From Lachnoclostridium edouardi (GTDB lineage Bacteria; Bacillota; Clostridia; Lachnospirales; Lachnospiraceae), in NCBI RefSeq assembly GCF_900240245.1, contig NZ_OESQ01000001.1, positions 3,116,913 through 3,180,912 on the forward strand: a stretch of DNA of 64,000 nucleotides, given 5' to 3'. The first letter of the stretch is position 1. Every line of letters starts with the position of its first letter. Positions 42,896 to 52,095 of this stretch are shown piece after piece. Below the pieces are notes generated by a model. It was not told the origin of the DNA, made no database searches, and saw only the letters and a program-made list of their open reading frames with translations. A program made the position numbers and the translations under genes.

Positions 42896-44356
42896 ATGAC
42901 AAACATAGAGAAAAAAGAGGTAGTGATTTTCGGCGGCACAAAAGAGGGAAGAGAGCTGGCAGAATACTGTATTGCCGCTAAGCTGCCTGCGGCAGTCAGC
43001 GTAGCTTCTTATTACGGAAAAGACCTGCTGCCTGAAAATCTGCAGCTGGAGATTCAGGAAGGTCCTATGGATGAGGAGACAATGAGCAAATGGCTGGCAG
43101 AAAAAGAACCTGATTTTGTTTTAGACGCCACCCACCCTTATGCAGTGCACGTTACTGAAAATATTAAGGCCTGCTGCAGCAGGCTGTCTTTGCCTTATTA
43201 CAGGGTAGTAAGAGAAAATGGGCGGATATGTGAGGAAAACTCTATGATTTGGGCAAAAGATGTGAAAGAAGGGGCTCAGATTGTAGAAGGCCTAAAGGGA
43301 AATGTGCTGGTGACTACAGGAAGCAAGGAACTGGAAGCCTTTTTGGCTGTTACAGATTTTGAAAACAGAATTTATGCAAGAGTTCTTCCTTCTCCGGCAG
43401 TAGTAGAAAAATGCGTTTCCTTAGGCCTAAAGGGAAATCATATTATTGCCGTCCAGGGGCCTTTTTCAGAAGAGTTTAATAAAGCTTTAATGAAACAGCT
43501 TCACATTAATGTGCTGGTGACAAAGGAGGCCGGGGCGGCCGGCGGTTTTGAGGAAAAAATAGAGGCGGCTCAGGCTGTGGGAGCAGTTACAGTAGTCATT
43601 GGAAGGCCAAAAAAGGAAGCTGGAATTTCCTTAAATCAGGCAAAGTCCATGCTAGATGAAAAGGGAAAAGCAAAGGGAGGTCAGCCTGAAGCTGTTAAGA
43701 GCCTGGCGTTAATAGGGATTGGCATGGGAGGCAGAGGGCAAATGACCTTAGAAAGCATTTCTGCCTTAAAGGACAGTCAAGTAGTATTTGGAGCTGCCAG
43801 AATGTTAAAAAGCGTAAATCCGTATATAGACAATAAAGAAGCAGTGCCTATATATGACAGTAAAAAAATAATGGAGTGGCTGGAATTTCATCCAGAATGC
43901 AGAAAAGCTGCAGTAGTATTTTCAGGGGATACAGGATATTACAGCGGGGCCAGACAAGTCACAGAAACAGCAGGCTCCCAGTGGCAGATAGAAGTATATC
44001 CAGGCATTTCCACACTGTCTTATATGGCCGCCAAGCTAAAAAAAAGCTGGGAGGATGTAAAAAGCGCCAGCTGCCACGGCAGAGAGTGTAATTTAGAGGA
44101 GCTGATGAAAACAGAAAAAAAGCTGTTTTTATTAACCTCAGGGGGAGAAAACGGGAATCAGGTTATGAGGCGGCTTTCTGAAATAGAAAAGAAGCAGGCG
44201 GCTTCTTATTTTGTAGCCGCAGGGGAAAATCTTTCCTATGAAAATGAAAAGATTATTACAGGGCGGCCTTGTCAGCTGGAAAAGGAAGAATTTCCGGCTT
44301 TAACGGCTTTTTGGATTGAAAAAGAAGAGCTTTCATCAGGAGGAGAAAATCTGTGA
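42896..44356 (+). CDS. cbiJ-cbiE: Fused cobalt-precorrin-6A reductase and precorrin-6Y C5-methyltransferase
   Basis: The ATG at 42896 follows AGCAGGAAAG. Residues 1 to about 255 are CbiJ/CobK (VIFGGTKEGRELAEYC, LDATHPYAVHVT, VLVTTGSKELEAF), which reduces cobalt-precorrin-6A. Residues about 265-486 are CbiE (LIGIGMGGRGQMTLES, VVFSGDTGYYSGARQ, YPGISTLSYMAAKL), a methylase of the tetrapyrrole family. CbiE is more often fused to CbiT; here CbiT is the next gene, overlapping by 4 nt. Confidence 0.92.
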   Translation: MTNIEKKEVVIFGGTKEGRELAEYCIAAKLPAAVSVASYYGKDLLPENLQLEIQEGPMDEETMSKWLAEKEPDFVLDATHPYAVHVTENIKACCSRLSLPYYRVVRENGRICEENSMIWAKDVKEGAQIVEGLKGNVLVTTGSKELEAFLAVTDFENRIYARVLPSPAVVEKCVSLGLKGNHIIAVQGPFSEEFNKALMKQLHINVLVTKEAGAAGGFEEKIEAAQAVGAVTVVIGRPKKEAGISLNQAKSMLDEKGKAKGGQPEAVKSLALIGIGMGGRGQMTLESISALKDSQVVFGAARMLKSVNPYIDNKEAVPIYDSKKIMEWLEFHPECRKAAVVFSGDTGYYSGARQVTETAGSQWQIEVYPGISTLSYMAAKLKKSWEDVKSASCHGRECNLEELMKTEKKLFLLTSGGENGNQVMRRLSEIEKKQAASYFVAAGENLSYENEKIITGRPCQLEKEEFPALTAFWIEKEELSSGGENL

Positions 44357-44919
44357 GAGACCAGGAATTTATAAGAGGCAAAGTGCCTATGACAAAAGCT
44401 GAGGTGCGGGCGGTATCTATATCAAAGCTGGAATTAAAAAAAGATTCTGTGCTGTGGGATGTTGGAGCAGGCACAGGCTCAGTGTCAGTGGAGGCGGCAG
44501 GCTTTATGCCAAAAGGCGCGGTTTACGCCATTGAAAAAAAAACTGAGGCTTTAGAGCTGATTAAGAAAAACATAGAAAAGTTTCAGGCAGACTGTGTACA
44601 TCTGGTGGAAGGGGAGGCCCCTAAGGTTCTTGAAGGCCTGCCTGCTCCCACTCACGTATTTTTAGGAGGGACAGGGGGAAACCTGGAAAAGATTTTAGAT
44701 TTAGTTTTAAAAGTAAACCCTGATGCCAGGATTGTAGCAAATGTAATCGCCTTAGAAAGCCTTGCCAGGATGATAGAATACATAAAGTTAAAGAAGCTGC
44801 AGGGAGAAATAGTGTGTATGCAGGTGTCTAAGGGGGAGCTGCTTGGAGAGTACCACTTAATGAAAGGGCAGAACCCAGTGTACATTATTACCTTAAATGA
44901 GGAGAAAAAAGATGATTAA
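44353..44919 (+). CDS. cbiT: Cobalt-precorrin-6B (C15)-methyltransferase, decarboxylating
   Basis: A GTG start at 44353 overlaps the cbiJE stop (GTGA). The 188-residue enzyme has the SAM-binding motif DVGAGTGSVSVEAA and IPM-like start KVPMTKAEVRAVSISKL typical of CbiT. It methylates C15 and removes the acetate carboxyl at C12, partner to CbiE. Confidence 0.94.
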   Translation: MRDQEFIRGKVPMTKAEVRAVSISKLELKKDSVLWDVGAGTGSVSVEAAGFMPKGAVYAIEKKTEALELIKKNIEKFQADCVHLVEGEAPKVLEGLPAPTHVFLGGTGGNLEKILDLVLKVNPDARIVANVIALESLARMIEYIKLKKLQGEIVCMQVSKGELLGEYHLMKGQNPVYIITLNEEKKDD

Positions 44920-46285
44920 CAGAATTCTTCTGGCAGCTTTATCCAGCGGAAGCGGAAAAACCTTTCTTACATGCGGCCTTCTAAAGGCGCTGAAAAACAG
45001 AAAAATTTCCACCAGGGCCTACAAATGCGGCCCTGATTATATTGATCCGATGTTCCACAAAAGGGTTCTTGGAATTCCGGGAGGAAATTTAGACACATGG
45101 TTTTCCAGACCGGAAGATATAAGAGCCAGACTTATGAGAGAGGTGCAGCCTGGGGAAATAGCTGTGATAGAAGGAGTTATGGGATATTACGACGGCTTAG
45201 GAGGGGTCAGCACTCAGGCCAGCTCCTATGATGTGGCGAAGGCTACAAATACTCCTGTTATTTTAATTTTAGACGGAAAAGGAGTCTCTCTGTCCATTGT
45301 TTCTGCGGCAAAAGGTATTTGCCAGTATAAAGAGGACAGCCGCATTGCAGGAGTGATTATAAACAGAATGAACCCTGCCTTGGGGGAGAAGCTGCGCCCG
45401 GCTTTTAAAGAGCAGGGCATAGAGCTGTTAGGATGCGTGCCTGACTGTCCAAAGTGGAAATGGGACAGCCGCCATCTGGGGCTGGTTATGCCAAAGGAGC
45501 AGGGAAATATAAATGAGATTTTAGATGAACTGGCCGGCTGTATGGAGCAGTATGTAAATATAGACAGAATATTAGAAATCAGCTCTAAGGCCTTAGACAT
45601 GGAAGAAATATTAAAGCCTGAAAAGGCTGTTTTCATAGAAAAGGAACATGTAAATATTGGGGTGGCCATGGATTTGGCCTTTTGCTTTTACTATCAGGAA
45701 AACCTGGATTTTTTAGAAAGCCTGGGAGCCAGGCTGCAGTTTTTCAGCCCGCTGTCAGATAAAGCTTTGCCTGAAAATGTGTGCGGCCTTTTATTAGGAG
45801 GAGGATATCCGGAGCTTTACGCTGACAGACTTTGGAAAAACACATCTATGCGCCAGGCTATTTTAAAGGCCGCCCAAAACGGGATGCCTATTAGCGGAGA
45901 GTGCGGAGGATTTCTTTATCTTCAGGAGCAGCTGGAGGGGGAGGACGGCCGCATATATCCTATGACAGGAGTGCTTCCCGGAACCTCTGTAAGGAAAGAA
46001 AAATTAGGCAGGTTTGGGTATATAGAGCTGACGGCCAAAAGAAACGCAGGCTGGGTCAAGGAAGGGGATCAAATAAAAGGACATGAATTTCACTACTGGG
46101 ATTCTGACTGCTGCGGAGATGTATTTCACAGTAAGAAACCAGTAGGAGACAGACAGTGGGATTGTATTCAGTCCAGGTACTGCGTAGTGGCAGGCTTTCC
46201 CCACCTGTATTATCCCTCCAACCCTTCCTACGGAAAGGGCTTTGTAGATGCCTGCAGACGGTGGAAGGAGAGTCAAAATAAATGA
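44912..46285 (+). CDS. cbiA: Cobyrinate a,c-diamide synthase
   Basis: The ATG at 44912, after GAGGAGAAAAAA, gives a 457-residue protein. The N-terminal P-loop domain has LLAALSSGSGKTFLTCG, YKCGPDYIDPMFH and EGVMGYYDG; the C-terminal glutamine amidotransferase-like domain has the nucleophile Cys in SGECGGFLYL. It amidates the a and c side chains using glutamine and ATP. Overlaps cbiT by 8 nt. Confidence 0.95.
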   Translation: MINRILLAALSSGSGKTFLTCGLLKALKNRKISTRAYKCGPDYIDPMFHKRVLGIPGGNLDTWFSRPEDIRARLMREVQPGEIAVIEGVMGYYDGLGGVSTQASSYDVAKATNTPVILILDGKGVSLSIVSAAKGICQYKEDSRIAGVIINRMNPALGEKLRPAFKEQGIELLGCVPDCPKWKWDSRHLGLVMPKEQGNINEILDELAGCMEQYVNIDRILEISSKALDMEEILKPEKAVFIEKEHVNIGVAMDLAFCFYYQENLDFLESLGARLQFFSPLSDKALPENVCGLLLGGGYPELYADRLWKNTSMRQAILKAAQNGMPISGECGGFLYLQEQLEGEDGRIYPMTGVLPGTSVRKEKLGRFGYIELTAKRNAGWVKEGDQIKGHEFHYWDSDCCGDVFHSKKPVGDRQWDCIQSRYCVVAGFPHLYYPSNPSYGKGFVDACRRWKESQNK

Positions 46286-47352
46286 ATCTGGAAGAAATCA
46301 TATGCCAAATACAGGAAACAGATAAAAGGGCGGGGGAAATAGCCAGAAAAAGGTGGAATTCTATTGCAAAGCCTCTCCACAGCTTAGGATTATTGGAGGA
46401 AATAACAGTCCAGATGGCCGCTGTAAAAAGGACGGCAGATATTCGGCCTGGAAAAAAAGCGTTAGTGGTAATGTGCGGGGACAACGGAATTGTGGAGGAA
46501 GGCGTCACCCAGACAGGCCAGGAGGTAACGGCTGTAGTTACGGAAAACTTTACAAAGGGGGATACCTGCTCCTGCATTATGGCAGAGCTGGCAGGAGCAG
46601 ACGTTTTTCCCGTAGATATTGGGGTAGCGAAAAGCTTAGACTACTGCGGAAGCAAATACCCTTTGATTTCCAGAAATATTGCCAGGGGAACGAAAAATTT
46701 TCTAAAAGAGCCGGCTATGACGAAAGAGGAGGCCATAAAGGCAATCACAGTAGGATTTGAAATAGTAAAAGATCTGAAAAATAAAGGGTATGAGGTAATT
46801 GCCACAGGAGAAATGGGAATCGGCAATACTACTACCAGCAGCGCAGTAGCTTCCCTGCTTTTAGATAAAGATCCCAGGCTGCTTACGGGAAAAGGGGCCG
46901 GCCTTTCAAAGGAAGGGCTGGAAAGGAAAATTCAGGTGATTGCTCAGGGAATTGCCGAGAGAAAGCCAGATAAAAATAATGTTTTAGACGTTTTGTCTAA
47001 AGTGGGAGGACTAGATATTGCCGGGCTTTTAGGAGTATATTTGGGAGGAGCCGCCTTTCTCATTCCTGTAATTGTGGACGGGCTGATTTCAGCAACGGCA
47101 GCCTTGTGCGCCGTAAAGCTTTGCCCGGCAGTGAAAGAATACATGATCGCTTCCCATTTGTCAGAGGAGCCGGCGGGAAAAATGCTTTTAGAAGCATTAG
47201 GGTTGGAGCCTGCAATACAGGCTAAAATGTGTTTAGGAGAGGGGAGCGGGGCTTTGGCTCTTCTGCCGTTGTTGGACATGGGACTGGCAGTATACAACAG
47301 AATGAGCACATTTGAGGAAATTAAAATCCAAGAATATAAAGAGCTTTCCTAA
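46282..47352 (+). CDS. cobT: Nicotinate-nucleotide-dimethylbenzimidazole phosphoribosyltransferase
   Basis: A 356-residue enzyme, overlapping cbiA by 4 nt. It activates the lower-ligand base as alpha-ribotide. Landmarks are VVMCGDNGIVEEGVTQTGQE, TGEMGIGNTTTSSAV, and the late catalytic Glu region CLGEGSGA. Length and motifs are normal. Confidence 0.95.
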   Translation: MNLEEIICQIQETDKRAGEIARKRWNSIAKPLHSLGLLEEITVQMAAVKRTADIRPGKKALVVMCGDNGIVEEGVTQTGQEVTAVVTENFTKGDTCSCIMAELAGADVFPVDIGVAKSLDYCGSKYPLISRNIARGTKNFLKEPAMTKEEAIKAITVGFEIVKDLKNKGYEVIATGEMGIGNTTTSSAVASLLLDKDPRLLTGKGAGLSKEGLERKIQVIAQGIAERKPDKNNVLDVLSKVGGLDIAGLLGVYLGGAAFLIPVIVDGLISATAALCAVKLCPAVKEYMIASHLSEEPAGKMLLEALGLEPAIQAKMCLGEGSGALALLPLLDMGLAVYNRMSTFEEIKIQEYKELS

Positions 47353-47363
47353 GGAGAGAAAAC

Positions 47364-47900
47364 ATGTTAATCACAGTCACAGGAGGAAGCGGAAGCGGAA
47401 AGTCAGCTTACGCAGAAAAAAGAATACTGGATTTAGGGGAAAGAGAAAGGTTTTACATTGCCACTATGATTCCGTGGGATAAGGAGTGCAGGGAAAGAAT
47501 CAGACGCCACAGGAAAATGAGACAGGAAAAAGGCTTTACTACCATTGAGCAGTACAAGGATTTGGAACAGCTAAAACTGCCTGAAAAAAAAGCGGGAAAT
47601 AAGCGGGCCGTTTTGTTAGAGTGTATGTCTAATTTAACTGCAAACCAGATGTATGGAGGCGGGGAAAAACAGGACTGGGAGCAGAAAATTTTATTTGGCG
47701 TCGCCAGTCTTTATAATCAGACAGATGATTTGATTATTGTGACAAACGAAGTATTTTCCGACGGACTAAAGTATCATAAGGATACAGAAGCTTATATTAA
47801 GACTTTGGGGCAGATCAACTGCAGGCTGGCTTCCATATCCCAGGAGGTAACAGAGGTAGTTTACGGAATCCCCGTATATTTAAAGGGAGGCGGAAGGTGA
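47364..47900 (+). CDS. cobU: Adenosylcobinamide kinase/guanylyltransferase
   Basis: A 178-residue protein with P-loop VTGGSGSGKSAYAE, RRHRKMR (His for GMP attachment in RIRRHRK), and the C-terminal motif VTNEVFSDGL, where many CobU proteins have VTNEVGxGIVP. It turns adenosylcobinamide to the GDP form. Overlaps cobS by 4 nt. A second CobU-like gene lies at 48665. Confidence 0.9.
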   Translation: MLITVTGGSGSGKSAYAEKRILDLGERERFYIATMIPWDKECRERIRRHRKMRQEKGFTTIEQYKDLEQLKLPEKKAGNKRAVLLECMSNLTANQMYGGGEKQDWEQKILFGVASLYNQTDDLIIVTNEVFSDGLKYHKDTEAYIKTLGQINCRLASISQEVTEVVYGIPVYLKGGGR

Positions 47901-48661
47901 AAGGATTAAGCAGCTTGATCATTGCGTTTTCTATGTATTCCAGAATCCCTATGCCTGAGACAGAGTGGACAAAGGATAAAATGGAATACGCCATGGGATG
48001 TTTTCCCTTTGTGGGAGCAGTAATCGGAGGGCTTTATATTATTTATGCCTATTTTGCAGAGAGGCTTCATTTATCTGATTTTTCATATGCATGTTTTGGC
48101 ACGGTTTTGCCTGTGCTTGTAACAGGCGGGATTCATATGGACGGATTTGCTGATACAGTAGACGCCCTTTCCTCCTGCCAGACAAAGGAGAGAAAGCTGG
48201 AAATTTTAAAGGACCCTCACACAGGAGCCTTTGCAGTCATTGGCTGCTGCCTATATTTTCTTTTGTATGCCGGAGTTTTTTGCGAAATTCCCAGAGAAAA
48301 TCTTATGTCCATAGGGGCGGTGCCTGTAATCAGCAGAGCTGCCAGCGGATTTTCAGTTATATGGTTTCCAAAGGCCAAGAAAAGCGGGCTGGCGGCAATG
48401 TTTGCAGAAAAATCCAGGAAAGGTCCTGTTACAGTTATGCTGGCGGCAATTACATTGGCCGGGTTTGTTTACTTAGGCCTCGTGGGAGGATTTGGCTGTG
48501 TTCTGGCCTGCAGTATGGGAGCAGGATTTAGTATGATCTATTATTATAAAATGATGAAAAAACAATTTGGAGGAATCACAGGAGATTTGGCCGGATTTTT
48601 TCTCCAGATTTCAGAGTTGGTTATGATGGCGGCGTTGATGGCAGTGTGGAAAATGAGGTGA
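47897..48661 (+). CDS. cobS: Adenosylcobinamide-GDP ribazoletransferase
   Basis: A 254-residue membrane protein with about six helices. It has the CobS landmarks FSMYSRIPMP, GGIHMDGFADTVDAL and KDPHTGAFAVIG. It joins adenosylcobinamide-GDP with alpha-ribazole to complete the nucleotide loop. Overlaps cobU by 4 nt. Confidence 0.95.
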   Translation: MKGLSSLIIAFSMYSRIPMPETEWTKDKMEYAMGCFPFVGAVIGGLYIIYAYFAERLHLSDFSYACFGTVLPVLVTGGIHMDGFADTVDALSSCQTKERKLEILKDPHTGAFAVIGCCLYFLLYAGVFCEIPRENLMSIGAVPVISRAASGFSVIWFPKAKKSGLAAMFAEKSRKGPVTVMLAAITLAGFVYLGLVGGFGCVLACSMGAGFSMIYYYKMMKKQFGGITGDLAGFFLQISELVMMAALMAVWKMR

Positions 48662-48664
48662 TAA

Positions 48665-49063
48665 ATGATGATATTTATTGTAGGAGGAGCCTGGCAGGGA
48701 AAAAGAAAATTTGCAGAAAGCCTTCTTTTAGAAACAACAGGGGAAATTGTAGATCACTTTCACCTTTATGTAAAAGAACAGGTTCATCTTATTTTTAATA
48801 AAGAAAACAGGGAAAGCCTGCTGGAACAGGTAAAAGTTCAGATCAGCTGTAAGATAGAGAATATTACAAGAAATAATCCGCCGGCAATCGTCATTATGGA
48901 TGAAATCGGCTGCGGCATTGTGCCTGTACAGCCGGAGGACAGGATTTACAGAGACTTAGCCGGATATGCAGGGCAGCTGCTGGCAGAAAAAGCAGAAATA
49001 GTGTACCGGGTTACAGCAGGCATCGGAGTAAAAATAAAAGACGCAAAAGGGGAAAATACATGA
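48665..49063 (+). CDS. CobU-like small P-loop protein, divergent second copy
   Basis: A 132-residue protein with a reduced P-loop FIVGGAWQGKRKFAE and the CobU end motif IVIMDEIGCGIVPVQPEDR. The middle is shorter and lacks the RRHRK His motif that binds GMP in CobU. It lies inside the operon between cobS and cbiB, overlapping cbiB by 4 nt. It may supply the domain that the neighbouring CobU has lost (which shows EVFSDGL instead of EVGxGIVP) or have a regulatory role. This is inference. Confidence 0.75.
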   Translation: MMIFIVGGAWQGKRKFAESLLLETTGEIVDHFHLYVKEQVHLIFNKENRESLLEQVKVQISCKIENITRNNPPAIVIMDEIGCGIVPVQPEDRIYRDLAGYAGQLLAEKAEIVYRVTAGIGVKIKDAKGENT

Positions 49064-50028
49064 AACCATTAACAGCCGGATTTATTTTAGATATGATGCT
49101 GGGCGATCCTCATTCATGGCCTCATCCTGTAAAAGCTATGGGAAAAACCATAGAAAAAACGGAGGAAACATTAAGAGGCAGGTTCCCGGCCACAGAGAAT
49201 GGAGAAAAGGCGGCGGGAGCTGTGATGGCTGCCGCTGTGCCTTTCTTTTGGTGGGCCGTTTCATATGGAATTTTAAAGGCAGTAAAAAAAAGGAATAAAA
49301 AAGCTGGGTGGCTTTTAGAAAGTATAATGTGTTATCAGCTGCTGGCTGCAAAATCTTTAAAAGATGAAAGCATGAAGGTGTATGATGCTTTAAAGCATCA
49401 GGGACTTTCAGAGGGCAGACAGGCTGTATCTATGATTGTAGGCAGGGATACAGAAAATCTGACAGAGGAAGGCGTTATTAAGGCGGCGGTGGAAACTGTG
49501 GCGGAAAATACTTCTGACGGAGTCATAGGGCCTATGATGTTTATGGCTTTAGGAGGGGCGCCTTTAGGATTTTTCTATAAAGCAGTGAATACTATGGACT
49601 CTATGGTAGGATATAGAAATGAAAAGTATGAGTTTTTCGGAAAAGGGGCGGCCAGGCTGGACGACGTTATGAATTATATTCCCTCCAGGCTTTCCGCTCT
49701 GTCTATGATTCTGGCCAGCTTTTTATTAAGATTCAGAGGAAAAGACAGCTTTCGCATATGGGTCAGAGACAGGAGAAAGCATAAAAGCCCTAATTCTGCC
49801 CAGACAGAATCTGTGTGCGCCGGAGCTTTAGGCGTGGAGCTGGCAGGAGACGGAGTTTATTTTGGAAAGGTAGTAAAAAAACAAGTTATAGGGGACAACA
49901 TAAGAAAAATACAGTTAGAAGATATTAAAAGAGCAAATAAGCTTATGTACGCCACAGCCTTTATATTTTTAGGGGCAGCAGGGTTATGGAGCAAATGTTT
50001 CGGGAACAGAACCGGGAAAAGGATTTAG
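49060..50028 (+). CDS. cbiB: Adenosylcobinamide-phosphate synthase
   Basis: A 322-residue membrane protein that attaches the aminopropanol phosphate arm to adenosylcobyric acid. It has ILDMMLGDPHSWPHPVKAMG, VAENTSDGVIGPMMFMALGG and KAVNTMDSMVGYRNEKY, the family landmarks. It overlaps the CobU-like gene and is followed by cobD. Confidence 0.95.
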   Translation: MKPLTAGFILDMMLGDPHSWPHPVKAMGKTIEKTEETLRGRFPATENGEKAAGAVMAAAVPFFWWAVSYGILKAVKKRNKKAGWLLESIMCYQLLAAKSLKDESMKVYDALKHQGLSEGRQAVSMIVGRDTENLTEEGVIKAAVETVAENTSDGVIGPMMFMALGGAPLGFFYKAVNTMDSMVGYRNEKYEFFGKGAARLDDVMNYIPSRLSALSMILASFLLRFRGKDSFRIWVRDRRKHKSPNSAQTESVCAGALGVELAGDGVYFGKVVKKQVIGDNIRKIQLEDIKRANKLMYATAFIFLGAAGLWSKCFGNRTGKRI

Positions 50029-50040
50029 GAGGAAAAGGCT

Positions 50041-51090
50041 GTGAAGGAATATGTTCACGGAGGAGATATTTACAGTCAGGAAATTGAATTAGATTTTTCC
50101 GCAAATATTAATCCCTTTGGGCTGCCTGAGGGAGTGAAAAAAAGAATAATAGAGAAAATAAATACCTTTTCCAGGTATCCGGACAGTCAAAGCCGGGTTT
50201 TAAGAGAAAGGCTGGGGGAGATCTGGAAAGTAAACCCTAAGTCAGTGATCTGCGGAAACGGAGCGGCAGATCTTGTATTTCAGCTTGCCGCGGCTTTAAA
50301 GCCTGAAAATGCCCTTTTGGCAGCTCCTTCCTTTGCTGAATATGAGCAGGCTTTAAAAGCCCAGGGCTGCAAAATACAGTACTTAAAGCTGGAGGAAAAG
50401 GAGGAGTTTCATTTAAACTGGAGGCAGTGGGCTTCTAAACTGGAGAAGGGCTGCCAAATTGCCTTTTTGTGCAATCCTAATAATCCTACAGGCTTAACAG
50501 TGCCTGCAGAACAGATAAAAGAGATGGCGAGAATCTGCAGGGAAAGAAAAATTTTGTTGGTAGTAGACGAGTGCTTTAACGGCTTTTTAGATGATCCAAA
50601 GAAAAATTCTGTAATTTCCCTTACAGAAAATAATCCCTGGATTTTTGTGCTGAGAGCCTTCACTAAAATTTACGGAATGGCGGGAATCCGCCTGGGCTAC
50701 GGCATATGCGCCAATCATAAGCTGCTGGATCAAATGGAGGCAATAAGGCAGCCCTGGAGCGTATCCGGGGTGGCTGAGGAGGCGGGGCTTGCAGCTTTAG
50801 AAGAAAAGGAATACATAGAAGCCTCCAGAAAGCTGATAAAAGAGGAAAGAGAGTTTTTAAAAATAAGGCTGAAAGCCTTGGGCTGGAAGGTGTGGGATTC
50901 ACAGGCCAATTATTTGTTTTTTCAGGTGCCGGAGGATCAGGATGAATTAGGAAAAAAATTAAAGGAAAAAAAAGTTTTAATCCGCAGCTGCAGCAATTAT
51001 TATGGTTTGGGACCAGGGTATTACAGAATCTGTGTGAAAACCAGAAGGGAAAATGAACAGCTTTTAAAGGCCGTAGAGGAGATATTATGA
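50041..51090 (+). CDS. cobD: Threonine-phosphate decarboxylase (PLP aminotransferase fold)
   Basis: A GTG start at 50041 after AGGAGGAAAAGGCT. The 349-residue fold type I PLP protein has DFSANINPFGLPEG at the N-terminus, CNPNNPTGL, DECFNGF, and the PLP lysine in RAFTKIYGMAGIRLGY. In this operon it makes aminopropanol phosphate for CbiB. A histidinol-phosphate aminotransferase reading is less likely by context. The last 4 nt overlap the next gene. Confidence 0.9.
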   Translation: MKEYVHGGDIYSQEIELDFSANINPFGLPEGVKKRIIEKINTFSRYPDSQSRVLRERLGEIWKVNPKSVICGNGAADLVFQLAAALKPENALLAAPSFAEYEQALKAQGCKIQYLKLEEKEEFHLNWRQWASKLEKGCQIAFLCNPNNPTGLTVPAEQIKEMARICRERKILLVVDECFNGFLDDPKKNSVISLTENNPWIFVLRAFTKIYGMAGIRLGYGICANHKLLDQMEAIRQPWSVSGVAEEAGLAALEEKEYIEASRKLIKEEREFLKIRLKALGWKVWDSQANYLFFQVPEDQDELGKKLKEKKVLIRSCSNYYGLGPGYYRICVKTRRENEQLLKAVEEIL

Positions 51091-52094
51091 AGGGCAAAAA
51101 AGGACTGGGTATTTTAATTGCGGCAGGTATTTTAATACTTGCTGGATATATTGTGGCAGGGGGAGGCAGACAGCCGGCCAATCCCGGGGTTTCCCTGCAG
51201 GAAAAGGAAGGGGAGAGCCTGAGGGTAGGCGTTTGTCTCTACGATTCAGAAGATCAGTTTTTAAAGCTTTACAAAGAGGAGCTGAAAAAGGTTCTTACAG
51301 AGGAATATGGAGCTGAAATGATTTTTAAGGATTGTCAGGGGGACGGTCAGGTTCAAAAGGAGCAGATTACAGATCTGGCGGAAAATCAAATAGATGTGCT
51401 GATAATTAACCCGGCAGAGCCTTACAGAGCCAAAGACCTGGCGGATATATGTACAGCTTACAGCCTTCCCGCCGTATTTATTAACAGGGAGCCTCCAGAG
51501 GAGGAAATTCTCAGGTGGGAGGAAGAAAAGCTTCCAATGGCTTATGTAGGAACAGATCAGATGCAGGCAGGCATATATCAGGGAGAAATCATTCTGGAGA
51601 CAGAAAATAAAGGGGATTTGAACGGGGACGGAATCGTTTCCTATGCTTTGCTTATGGGAGATCAGGAAAGCAGATATAGAAGCAAGGGAGCTGCAGAGGC
51701 GCTGATACAGGGCGGAATGAAGGGAGAGAGAATATTTGCAGCTTATGGAGACTGGAATCAGGAAAAAGGGAGAAAGCTGACATTAGACGCCATAAATATA
51801 TGCGGGGATAAATTGGAAGTAATTTTCTGCGGCAATGACGCCATGGCAAACGGAGCCAGGGAGGCTGTAATAGAACAGGGAAAAATACCTGGGCAGGACA
51901 TTTATATTGTAGGCGTGGACGGCCTGGAGGACACTGTAGGCTATATCCGGGAAGGCACTATTACAGGCACAGTGTTAAATGATTATAAAACCCAGGCACA
52001 GACGGCAGCTAAGGCGGCAATTGGCCTGAAAAAGGGAGAAAAAACAGCAACAGAGTACAGAATTGACCATGTGAAAATCACCATGGGCAGATAA
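51087..52094 (+). CDS. Sugar-binding-type solute-binding protein coupled to the cobalamin operon
   Basis: A 335-residue protein of the galactose/ribose-binding (MglB/LacI-like) fold: VGVCLYDSEDQFLKLYKEEL at the start, DVLIINPAEPYRAKDLAD, AYVGTDQMQAGIYQGEII, IFCGNDAMANGAREAV and VGVDGLEDTVGYI. One N-terminal helix (GLGILIAAGILILAGYIVAG) anchors it; no lipobox Cys is seen. There is no ABC permease or ATPase gene beside it. The start overlaps cobD by 4 nt, so it is made with the B12 enzymes. It might bind a ribose-containing ligand such as alpha-ribazole; this is inference. Confidence 0.82.
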   Translation: MKGKKGLGILIAAGILILAGYIVAGGGRQPANPGVSLQEKEGESLRVGVCLYDSEDQFLKLYKEELKKVLTEEYGAEMIFKDCQGDGQVQKEQITDLAENQIDVLIINPAEPYRAKDLADICTAYSLPAVFINREPPEEEILRWEEEKLPMAYVGTDQMQAGIYQGEIILETENKGDLNGDGIVSYALLMGDQESRYRSKGAAEALIQGGMKGERIFAAYGDWNQEKGRKLTLDAINICGDKLEVIFCGNDAMANGAREAVIEQGKIPGQDIYIVGVDGLEDTVGYIREGTITGTVLNDYKTQAQTAAKAAIGLKKGEKTATEYRIDHVKITMGR

Positions 52095-52095
52095 A

